In this document: positions 43,675 to 53,438 of the stretch, piece by piece
How the letters are laid out: every line of letters starts with the position of its first letter
How positions within the stretch are numbered: the stretch's first letter is position 1
From: Panaeolus papilionaceus
Taxonomy: Eukaryota > Basidiomycota > Agaricomycetes > Agaricales
Length of the DNA: 64,000 bases
Direction: 5' to 3'
Assembly (NCBI GenBank): GCA_015501605.1
Contig: JADNRZ010000012.1
Span: forward strand, 124,001 to 188,000
Translations under genes and position numbers: made by a program
Notes under the pieces: model-generated
What the model was told of the DNA's origin: nothing
Databases searched by the model: none
Seen by the model: the letters and a program-made list of their open reading frames with translations, nothing else

Positions 43675-43766
43675 CACTGAGGGATGGACCTGAACACATC
43701 AAGACCACAATCAGGTTCTTACATTCGCAGTCAAGCTCATCAAGCTCAACATCCCAACGCTTTAAA

Positions 43767-46030
43767 ATGGCTTTCGGTCGCTTCTCTCGTCTCTTGTGCG
43801 CTGTCACTGTTGCCGTTGTTCTTCAGGCCTCCAAGTCGCTGGGCTACGACAATTCCAGGTCGGACAACGTACGTTTTGTTGTTGGCTGGGCCTTTTTGTT
43901 TATTGAGCTAATTTATTTCACATTGCTTTAGGTGGTTGCGTGCGTACAATGTACTACAAGGGAGTCCTTCTCATGCTGACCTGGTTTATTCTTTTAGTTA
44001 CTGGGGTCAAAACTCCTATGGAGCTACTCACTCTGACCAAAGCGCCTGGCAACAGGCCCTGTCTGCTTATTGTCAGGTACATTTCCCCGTATTTTACTTC
44101 TAGTAACTATTGCTTACTAAACCGTTTGAAGGACGACAACATCAATGCAATCCCTCTCGCATTCCTCCACGTCTTCTTCTCTACGGGAGGTCTGCCAGAA
44201 ATCAACTTCTCTAGCGTAAGCAGTAGTCCTGGCCTCTTTCAACTATCTTCTTGGTACTGAACATTATCCCCAGACTTGCAGCAGCAACTCTGGCGTTTTC
44301 GGAGGTACTAATCTGGCCAACTGCCAGTTTATGGCTTCCGACATCAAGGCCTGCCAATCGCGCGGAAAGATTATCACCCTGTCTTTGGGTGGAGCGACTG
44401 CCGCAGGAGGCTTCTCCTCGGACTCCCAAGCCGAAGCGTTCGCAGACACGATCTGGAACTTGTTCCTTGGTGGAAGCAGCTCGACCAGGCCTTTCGGTGA
44501 TGCCGTTCTTGATGGGTAAGTTATGTCGACCGACACAGACTGCCCACTAAAATCCTACTCCTTCAGTGTTGATTTGGATCTCGAGGGTGGCAATGGCGCC
44601 TACTTCCCATCCTTCGTCAACAGGATTCGCTCTCATGCTAACGGAGCGAGCAAGAAGTGAGTTATAGTTGTCAACTTAAACGCTTGTGCTCATTGCATCC
44701 CTCAGATACTATGTCACCGCCGCTCCCCAATGCCCTTACCCCGATGCTTACGTTGGCTCTGTTCTCAACGCAGTTGGCTTCGATGCTGTCTATGTACAAG
44801 TAAGTGATGCTGTATCCGTCCTAGGATTCAACACTCAATCACCCCTCCACAGTGTAAGATAATACAATGACCACCCGCTTCGGTATATTGACCTTGCCTT
44901 TTCTCAAGTCTACAACAACTATTGCGGGTTAGTTACACGTTTCATAAATGTGGATTATTGTCCAACTAATGCATCGAACTAGTTTGAACAACTTCGGAAA
45001 CCCTAACGTAAGCACATTGTCTTGAAATTTACGTTCAGTACTACACGACGTATTGCTGATCTATTCACTGTGAAAACAGGCGTGGAACTTCGGAACCTGG
45101 TTCGTTTATGCATGCGTTTCTGTAATATGCGAAGCCAAACTAATCGTCATCTCACAGGGATAACTGGGCGAAGACTGTGTCACCAAACAAGAACGTCAAG
45201 ATTTACATCGGTGCCCCTGCTTCCCCCACTGCTGCAGGCTCTGGATACGTCGATGCCTCGACCTTGGGCAACATAGCCAGGCAAACAAAATCTCAATACT
45301 CCTCCTTCGGTGGTGTTATGCTCTGGGATGTGTCGCAGGCATACGGTAAATTTATTGGAAATCCTCTCTCGTCGATAACATGCTCATGACTATTAGGCAA
45401 CAACAGGTTCGACGCTGCCATCAAGAGCGCCATTGCCGGTGGCTCGTCTTCTCCTCCACCCTCTAGCACTGCTCAGCCAACCAATACTCCACCCGCGAGC
45501 ACCACACGCCCTCCAAGCGGTGGAAGCTGCTCAGGTGTCCCACAATGGGTCAGCAATGTCGCAGTAAGTCCATGCACTACACTTTTCAACCCCACTCCCT
45601 CACGACATTTATTTGCAGTACGTAGGCGGAAACCAAGTGGTATACAAGTAGGTTCCCTGCACATACCTTTGACCCGCCTTCTTAACGTGGTTTGTAGTGG
45701 ACATTTGTGGACTGCGTCCTGGTGGTCGCAAGCTGGTGAGTTTTATGACACACAATATTCCATGCAGACCCCTCACCAGTCACCGTTTTTCTACAGACGT
45801 TCCTGGAGGTAAATTTCTCCATTACTTATGACCTGGACGCACTAAGAACGTTAACACCAGGACTTGCTGGTGTCTGGGTCGATAACGGCGCTTGCTCTGG
45901 CCGATTTGCTACACCTACTGCTGATGTCAAGACCCCATCCGCCACTCCAATTGTTCACCACACTCACGCAAACAGTGTGTATCAGCCAAGGATTACTCTT
46001 CGAGGTGTTACTAAAACTAGCTCTTCATAG
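43767..46030 (+). CDS. GH18 class III chitinase with C-terminal CBM5/12 and micro-exons
   Basis: This is a secreted, hevamine-type chitinase. After the signal peptide ([18 protein letters not shown]) come [46 protein letters not shown] and the catalytic [11 protein letters not shown] (Glu codon 44583-44585). Next are [16 protein letters not shown] and YVQFYNNYCG, then NAWNFGTWDNWAK and [19 protein letters not shown] Ser/Pro/Thr linker leads to a CBM5/12 ([35 protein letters not shown]), and a tail of about 40 residues ends TKTSSS (stop 46028-46030). Keeping the family reading frame needs very small exons: 8 nt (43932-43939), 1 nt (44853), 25, 20 and 12 nt (45797-45808). Every one is bounded by GT-AG introns of ordinary length. 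Confidence 0.93.
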
Positions 46031-46491
46031 ACACCAACTCGACCGTCCAACAAACGAAAGGCGACGGCGATAAAGCTCGTACCTCCCAAATTATTGGTGC
46101 TTGAAAGGATTAACAAAGCTATATTGAATACAATGTATAAATATAAACGAAAGCTAAGAACTCGTGTAAAATCAAATACAATCTGCTGCTTAAAATATTT
46201 TCACTGTTACATTGAAGCATTTGAGGACAACACATGATTCGTATATTTAGAAAGTGCACTTCCATTTCTGGACTTCGACCGAGATTCAATTGCAAGAAGG
46301 AAAGAAAATCCTTAATGCTGAATGGAGCAAAAAAACAGAAGGATAGAATTTACTTAAGCTTGACATAGTGAGTTCTTACAGATAGATATTTACATTCATA
46401 TGTCTCTACGAAGTCAGTCGAGGCTATAAATGAGATTGGGGAAAAATAGGGTGAGGTCTCTTTCTGTGGTTGAGTGAGGAACTCGCCCATT
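46031..46491. other. Convergent 3' region
   Basis: AT-rich 3' UTR sequence of the chitinase (plus) and the first secreted paralogue (minus); no gene seen. Confidence 0.4.
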
Positions 46492-47727
46492 CTAGAAAGC
46501 GTTGGTAATAACGTTGGCCCAGTTATTGTAGTTAACCGAGTTGCGGTATGCTAATTCTTGCTCGATGTGAACGAACTGACCGAAGTTGGCTCCGCCGCAT
46601 CCAAAGGAAGAGGCAGCGGTGGTGCAGACGCTCCCAGCTGCAACGTTATTGACCAGGCGTCCAAAGAGGTTGCGAGTCGCAGTAAGCGTGCATGCAGGGT
46701 CATCAGCCGGGGTAGCATGTGTGCCGGTGAGGAAGACAGTATTAAGTTGGCCCTTAATGCGATTCACAGGGAGAGAAGAGGAGGAGTAGCAGCTTCCAGT
46801 CGCTGTAGTGCGAAGATATGAGCGTCTGGGGAGGGATTTCGATCACAGTGTTTCACTTACCCAGGCCACTGGAGAGGAAAACATTGTCTGCAGCACAGGT
46901 AGAAGAGCCCTTTCCGTGCCACTGGATATACCCGCAGGTCGCGCTGGGGCAGCCACCAACCTGGCTGTTTTGCCAGGTGCGAACAGCGGACATTCCAAGG
47001 TGGAAGGGCTCACTCTGAGGAAAACAGGATGGCCCACGTTCAGAATGATTCTCATACATAATTGATGACTTTTACTTACGGATTCATGAGCAGGGTCTGT
47101 CTTGGTGTAGTCAGACGAGACGCAAGAGTCAATAGCACAAGGAGAAGGGGCAGAAGTAGCACTCAGTGCATTACGGTGCCTTCCAGTAATGAGCAAGCTT
47201 CTGGAGTTGGTCCTCCTAAATACAGCCGCAGCTTGTTGTGGCGTATTCGTGTCCGCGAGAGGATGGGGGGCCGAGTGATGGACGGTAAGAGTCGAGCCAG
47301 TGACATCTCGAGGGGCAACAAATGTGCCCCAACCACGAGTGAATCTATTGGAGGACCCAACAGTGACGTAGTCCTTCTCGGACAAGACACAGTAGCGACG
47401 TCCACTGGCCGTATCGAGGAAATCAGTGACCAGGTATGATCCACTGATGGTGGACCCAGCTGGAAGGGAGCAACTACCAGCTGAGTTGAGGAGCTGGGTG
47501 ACAGCTGCTGTCCAACCAGTGACCTCATTGTTGGGAGAGGTCTGGGGTTGCGCGGAGGCATATCCTGCGCAGCTGTAGGCGTCCTCGGGAACGGTATAGC
47601 CATTCAAACAGTCGATGAGGGTTTCGAGAGTGGTTGTGGTAGTGGTACAAGTTATGGCAATTCCATTGCAAAGAGGAACTGCAACTGCGATGAGGGTGAA
47701 TGCGAAGAGAGACTTGAGTTGGGTCAT
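46492..47727 (-). CDS. Secreted protein of unknown family, tandem copy 1
   Basis: I do not recognise the family. It starts MTQLKSLFAFTLIAVAVPLC, a signal peptide, then a Thr-rich mature start and CLNGYTVPEDAYSCAGYA. The core has conserved His clusters: VHHSAPHPLADTNTPQQAA, then SLLITGRHRNALSATSAP, YTKTDPAHE, and after an intron SEPFHLGMSAVRTWQN with YIQWHGKG. A last exon runs TLTATRNLFGRLVNN to NNWANVITNAF (stop 46494-46492). Eight or more Cys in the mature part suggest disulfides. The spaced His/Asp residues would suit a metal-dependent hydrolase, but that is a guess. It forms a same-strand tandem pair with the next gene and shares most of these blocks with it. About 350 residues. Confidence 0.85.
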
Positions 47728-47790
47728 TCTGATAGTTTCGATTTCTCTGCTGGGGGCTTCGATACTGGAATTCGAGCAGTTATCGGTGTG

Positions 47791-47798
47791 CTTATATA
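47791..47798 (-). promoter_or_regulatory. TATA box of secreted-protein copy 1
   Basis: TATATAAG on the minus strand, 64 nt upstream of the ATG at 47727. No equally clear box precedes copy 2. Confidence 0.5.
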
Positions 47799-48734
47799 CT
47801 CCTCCCAATTACAGTATAGCTAGCTCTTGGCTCCTAGTACATCTTTAGGTGTTTCATTGAATTCTCTGAGGGTCCCCACACCTTGAGAAAGACTCCGCGA
47901 GATTACTGGGGGAACTCCGCATTGTTTGCTCACTATTTCTAAATGTTGAGTTCCAAAAGATAGCATACCCCCTTGCAATCACAATGCGGCCAGTCAAAGA
48001 ATGCTACAGGGGTTTCCATAGAATACACAAAGTGATATGCATCCTGCAAAAAGTCGGAAAATACCGTCTCCGGTATATTAATAGGACGCTGAACAGGATC
48101 GTCAACCATACAAAGCGGCAGTAGGAAGGGAGACTGAGCGCCGTCTTCGTCGGGAGTTGCACGCCAAGAGAAACGAAGACACTTGGAATCGAATTGAGCT
48201 CACGAAAAGTACCTCCCCTACAGATCGGACATTGTAAATGCCAAGGTTACGATTTGAATTGTATTGAATACTTTCATCTCGTAAGGGTGGCGCGCTTCCC
48301 AGCAGTTTGCTGAACATGGGTCGCGTTGGCTCCGACTGAACTCGAAATCCTCAGCGGATTTGGAACTCGATGAAATACCAGCGCAATGCCTGAGTGTAAA
48401 CTATATCAGGGTGATACAGATGCAAAATTCACCGCCAGTGATTCCAAGCAATTGTGGATTCCAAAACAAAACCTAAGCCACCAAGGGATAAGTATCAATT
48501 GCGATGATTATTTCCGATAAGCGCCCAAATCCAATCAGAATTGTGTACAAATGTTTTACGTGGCTCGTCAGAAGAGTGCCATAATAATTCAATACTCAAA
48601 CTGGGTCATAATCACGGACATCGATCTTTTACAAAAATATTCATTTATTTTTACAAGTACAAAGGCGACAGAAAACTTCAGGTAGTTACTATTTGTTTGG
48701 AACCGGTGTTACCGAATTTGAAGGAGATTTAAAT
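47799..48734. other. Spacer between the two tandem secreted paralogues
   Basis: About 0.9 kb of promoter and 3' UTR sequence. I find no coding frame with support and no repeat bracketing the duplication. Confidence 0.4.
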
Positions 48735-49956
48735 TCAGAACGCGTTCGTTATGGCAGTCACCCAATTGTTGTAGTTAGTCGAGCTGCGATACGCGGACTC
48801 TTGTTCGAGGTGAACGAATTGCCCGAAGTCGGCTCCGCCACAAGGCGTTGCGGCAGTGGTGCACAGGATGGCCGCGGCTACTCCGTTGACCAAACGTCCG
48901 AAAACGTTACGAGTAGCGGTCAATGTACAAGCTGGGTCGTCAGCAGGAGTTGCATGTGTGCCCGATGGGAAGACAGAGTTGAGCTCTGCCTTGATACGAT
49001 TGATGGGCAAAGTCGACGTGCCGTAGCAGCTTCCCGTGCTATCTACTCATAGATTGTTAGGTGGATATTTCAACACAAGGGCATGAAGCTACTTGCCAAA
49101 ACCACTGGTCAAGAAGACGTTGTCTGAGGCGCAAGTAGTGCTGTTCTTTCCGTGCCACTGCAGGTAAGCGCAGGAAGCGCTAGGACACCCGCCATGACCA
49201 TTTTGCCATGTTCTAATACTTGCCATTGAAATATGGAAAGGTTCGTTCTAGGGAGCAAGAAAAGAGCGGGTCAATCGTGGGTTAATACATTGGAATGTCG
49301 AAATTACATACTACATCATGGGCAGGGTCCGTGTGAGTATAGGCAGCGTTCACGCAGGAATTGATAGCGCACGGTGGAGGTGCAGAAGTAGCGCTGAGCG
49401 CATCCCGGTGGCGCCCAGCAACGAGCAAGCTCCTCGAGTTGGACCTTCTGAAGATAGCAGCGGCTTGCTGAGGGGTGTTGGTATCAGCGATGGGATGTGG
49501 GGCAGAATGATGTAGCGTCAAAGTGGTGTTGGTGACATCTCGTGGGGTCACGAAAGTGCCCCAGCCGCGGGTGAAGTAGGTCTTGCCGCTGACCGTGACA
49601 GCATTGATTTCTGAGAGAACGCAATAATTGCGTCCCCTGGTAGTATCGAGGAAGTCGGTGACTTGGTACGATCCACTGATTGTCGAGCCAGAGGGCAGTG
49701 AACATGTGCCGCCTGCATTGAGAAGCTGTGTAACAGCGGCATCCCACCCAGTCACTTCATTGGGTGAGGTTTGGGGTTGCGCAGTTGCAAACGCTGTACA
49801 ACTATATGAATCGGCTGGAACTGTGTAACCATTGAGGCAGTTGATCAAGTTCTCCAGTGTGGTGGATGTGCTGGTGCAAGTGATGGTCACAGCGGCAGAG
49901 AATTGGAAGATAACAGCAAGAAAAGTTAAGTTTAGAAGAGATTTGAATTGAGCCAT
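48735..49956 (-). CDS. Secreted protein of unknown family, tandem copy 2
   Basis: Paralogue of the gene at 46492-47727, with the same exon layout and the same conserved blocks: LHHSAPHPIADTNTPQQAA, SLLVAGRHRDALSATSAP, YTHTDPAHD, NEPFHISMASIRTWQN, YLQWHGKN, ADDPACTLTATRNVFGRLV, and an end NNWVTAITNAF (stop 48737-48735). I chose MAQFKSLLNLTFLAVIFQFS as start because it gives a proper signal peptide. An upstream in-frame extension to about 50001 would bury it. Differences are scattered and conservative between the copies, while the His, Trp and Cys positions are kept, so both probably make functional secreted proteins. Function unknown. Confidence 0.85.
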
Positions 49957-50653
49957 GATGCTGAGTAGGGAGCCTTGAACGAGCGACGAGGAAGTACACA
50001 TGTTCCCAGGTGCGAGCAGGTTTATGTAGCCTTCCAGTGTTTCTAAATTACAGGTTCGTCGATGTTGCTAGAAATCCCGATAGACAAACCAAATGCTCAG
50101 CGGCGAAACTCGAGTGTCGTATGACACAGGGTTGTTCGAAGTACTTTTCCTATGAGAAATATGAAGCGGAGTGCCACCGTCAATCCAGAGTTCGAACACC
50201 CTGATAGTCTCTGTTTGGTAATTTTATATCCATTACGACAGCTTGAATGAACAACCCTCCGACCTTGTAGGCACCACTGAGGTGTTCTGGCAAATCACCA
50301 GTCAGTGAACCATTTACGAAATGTCATGCGCTGGTACCGAGAGAAACGGGACAATACAAGGTTTGGTAAGACGAAATCTGAAGCTGAGTTGAAAATTCTC
50401 AAAGGTGCAAATACTATTTTCTAGAGCTCGGTCTAGAAAAGTTCACCGCACAGTGTTCAATGGGACAATTGTAACGGTTAACTTGAGGACCGACAACGTT
50501 GGCTTTATTATTCACTCAGCACTGAAGTGACGATAGTTCGGCAATTTCCGTAAAACTGTATAACGGTGTAATGCCGATCACGGCACAGAACCTTGATCGT
50601 CTGTGTCTGTGTCCACCTCCCGCAACGACAACCTCAAGACTAATCTCTGAAAA
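49957..50653. other. Divergent promoter region between copy 2 and RPL23
   Basis: About 700 nt shared upstream DNA. No supported gene. Confidence 0.4.
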
Positions 50654-51439
50654 ATGGCAGCACAACGCGGTATGCAATGCTTTGTTATCTGGTATACGTT
50701 TTCCAACGATGCTGACTGAAAATTTATCTTGTTCTTTGCTGAATTTATGAATACCCCTGCTTTTCCGCCCTCTCCCACAAAAACTTGGAACACAACTTGC
50801 AACTTGATCTCTATGGAAAACGATGACTTTTTTACGCGATTAAATTGTTGGGTTGCATTGGAATGTTGATAGGTGGAGGAGCCTCTGGCACGAAATTCCG
50901 TATGACTCTTGGTCTTCCCGTCGGTGCAGTTCTTAACTGCGCTGACAACAGTGGTGCCAAGTCCCTCTTCCTCATCGAGCCTTTTGGCTTCGGTGCCCAC
51001 CTTAACAGACTGCCAGATGCTGGTGTTGGTGACATGGTTGTCGCCTCCGTGAAGAAGGGAAAGCCTGAGCTCAGGAAAAAGAGTGCGTTCCAGTAGAAGA
51101 AATCGTATTTTTCCCTCCGATTAATTTCTCCCCTTTAGCTATGCCCGCTGTTGTTATCCGTCAACGCAAGGCCTGGCGCCGGAGGGATGGTGTCTTCCTC
51201 TACTTCGAGGTATGCAATGATCTTCATTTATGCCTTTCAATAACTTATTCCCTCTCACAGGACAATGCCGGCGTTATCGTCAATCCCAAGGGAGAAATGA
51301 AGGGTTCAGCCATCACTGGCCCCGTCGCAAAAGAATGTGTAAGTTATGTTGTACTTGCTTGCTTCTTCAAACATCTGATGTCGTCCTATAGGCCGATTTG
51401 TGGCCCCGTATTGCTTCCAACGCTGGAACTGTCGTTTGA
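50654..51439 (+). CDS. RPL23: 60S ribosomal protein L23 (uL14)
   Basis: uL14 sits at the subunit interface of the large subunit. Exon 1 is MAAQR plus part of a Gly codon. After a 5' intron of about 200 nt, much longer than others here, come [20 protein letters not shown] and [20 protein letters not shown], then [20 protein letters not shown] and GKPELRKK. Further exons give [19 protein letters not shown] with [18 protein letters not shown], then [20 protein letters not shown] and NAGTVV (stop 51437-51439). The segment [15 protein letters not shown] departs from the common ISVKGIGARLNRLP form but keeps its length. The long first intron is typical of ribosomal protein genes. Confidence 0.96.
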
Positions 51440-51554
51440 GTGGGATATCGTTTTCTTTGTTTTCTCTACCACACATGTTCAATGCCATGATATGAATATG
51501 TCAAGAACATATGACATTGAATCTACAGTAAGAGGGATTAGGAAGGTATATATC

Positions 51555-53020
51555 CTAGGTGTCAGCATTTTCTGAGTCTGGAACCTTTGTCGCTGCTGGT
51601 TTTGCTTTGATTTTAATCCCAAGTGATTTAGCGGATTTTGCGTGTCGATGAACGGAGGGTGCTGGGTTTGATGTAACAACTGGCTTGGGTAGAAGATCAC
51701 TGGGAGATTTCACCAAAGGTGACATTGACGACGATGAAGGTGGGTTCCTTCGGGGAGGTTGTGGTCTAGATTGCTGAGCAGAGGATGGATTGGGATTGAG
51801 ATGTGCGGGCAATGGAGCGGGTGGCTTCAATGGCAATGACGGATGGTAAGGAAGCGACGACGAAGTTGAAGAGGGTCCCGACATTTCTACGTCCGTACTG
51901 TTTGTTGGACGAGGTTTGCTAGCTTCCATCTGACGTAGTTTAGCCTCCATCATGGCTATCTTATCAGAGGTTTTGCTGTGAATATCTGAGAATGTTGATT
52001 GATGGCGCGAGACGAATGTGTTGACATACCTTTCATGACGAGTAGCTAACCCAGTTTTAATCATGCTTAGGGTCGTAGGTCGGCCAGTTTCCATGACGGT
52101 TTTGCGCGACCTAAACGTAGCCGGGGCAGTATATTGGTCCAAGGGTGCCTGGTGGGCAAATGTTACAACCAGCTTTCGACCTCGTAGCGGTTTATCGTGC
52201 GCAATAGTAAGAGCCCTGAGTGCATCCTGAGATAAAAATGGTTAGCACTTGCGTGCAGGCATGTCGTATAAGCTTGTATAACAATCTCGATGAGATGGCT
52301 GAGAACAATACGTCCAGAGGTCAGACTGGGGGGAGACCGGGTTTTCCGATTAAATAGTGGAAGTGGCGGTGAGATGCGAGTGTGCAAGGGCATGACGGCC
52401 TGCCCACTATGTTGATCGTATTTCCCAATTCCCGGGTAGTCATGGCCAGAGCGGCGTCAAGCATTGCAAGCAAAAGATGAACAGAGTAAGCGATGCGTTC
52501 TCAACCAGATGAAAAGCCAAAGACGTGGACATTTAGAACATCATATGAAGGAAAAGCAGCAAAAATATTGAGAAAGATTCGAACTCACGTCTTTATTTCC
52601 GTACTCGATAAAAGAATAGCCTCTGGGTTTACCCTTCATCACCCCAGTCTTGTGGAAGAGGAAGTCGAGTTTTGTGACTTTGCCAAACTTTGAAAAGACA
52701 TGAAGCAATGTGTATCTAACGTCCTTTAGAAAGATTCCGATGCATAATAGCTGATATATCACTTACTCATCGACAGTTGGGTGGAGATTGCCAATATACA
52801 ATCTGTCCTTCAAAAGCTGGCGAGGTGGCTGCTCGGTATGTTGATTGCTTTCAGGTTGAACCTCTGGTTCATCTGGAGTAGGGAAGTGAATGTGATCGTC
52901 AACATTATCTCCAGCATTAATAGAGGTTGTCTTTTCAAGCAGTGGTGCCAGATCGTCTAGTGTAACGATGCTGCTGCTTGGGGTGGCCATATCGTTCTGG
53001 TGGTTTGTGTTTAAGGGCAT
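51555..53020 (-). CDS. RBM18-like RNA-binding protein (single RRM)
   Basis: The product has one RRM of the RBM18 type. The N-terminus is acidic and Pro/Glu-rich. RNP2 is [14 protein letters not shown], then [20 protein letters not shown] with [19 protein letters not shown] as RNP1. An exon with [19 protein letters not shown] and [11 protein letters not shown] closes the fold. The C-terminal part has a short helix ([16 protein letters not shown]), then a long Ser/Pro-rich disordered tail with basic patches ([14 protein letters not shown]) and the end SENADT (stop 51557-51555). Two ATGs compete: 53020 and 52990. The second gives [17 protein letters not shown] and may be the true start. The gene ends 115 nt from the RPL23 stop, tail to tail. 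The vertebrate relative has no well-defined role. Confidence 0.88.
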
Positions 53021-53101
53021 TCAATAAAAGGGTGTCGGCGTCAGTGCTGCAAGAAAGCCGATCCACCTGTCATAACACGTGAGAAAGTGATTCCTTTACA
53101 A

Positions 53102-53187
53102 GCATTAATGGGGTAGTGGTAACCTGGGTCGTTGCCATTCGAGTTGAAAAGCTCGACCCGCCGGGGGTTCGATTCCCTCTTAATGCA
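53102..53187 (+). tRNA. tRNA-Gly(GCC) with 15-nt intron
   Basis: A full cloverleaf can be drawn. The acceptor stem GCATTAA (53102-53108) pairs with TTAATGC (53180-53186), followed by discriminator A. The D arm is GGG-TAGTGGTAA-CCT. The anticodon stem GGTCG (53127-53131) pairs with CGACC (53154-53158). The loop is TTGCCA + T with U33 and anticodon GCC (53134-53136). The T arm is GGGGG-TTCGATT-CCCTC with one G-U pair; it contains a perfect B box (GGTTCGATTCC). A 15-nt insert (53138-53152) sits right after position 37, the standard place for nuclear tRNA introns. A T-run for polymerase III lies further downstream, near 53255. Confidence 0.9.
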
Positions 53188-53438
53188 TTCATTTTTGCCT
53201 TCCTCTCTAACAGTCCCAGACGGAACATGACACGGACTGCTTTCTCCTACTGCTTTTTTTCTTCAAAGTTCAATTGTATAAAAGTACTGGCTCTGTCAAA
53301 TAACAATCTCGCAACTTGAAACGACCAACGAAACGACCAATCGCTGAGGTCTCCGTCGGGTGTTAGCCATGAGCTCAAGAAATCGTTTTCATTAAAACAT
53401 GATGAATATGGCGGGCATATAATCTACAACTATAACGT

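Noticed and set aside
44800..44908. Twin-intron (stwintron) model for the chitinase double intron
   Set aside because: The single T does not complete a donor or acceptor of an outer intron; it is needed in the reading frame, so a one-nucleotide exon fits better.
47062..47439. Plus-strand frame of 125 codons
   Set aside because: Antisense shadow of secreted-protein copy 1.
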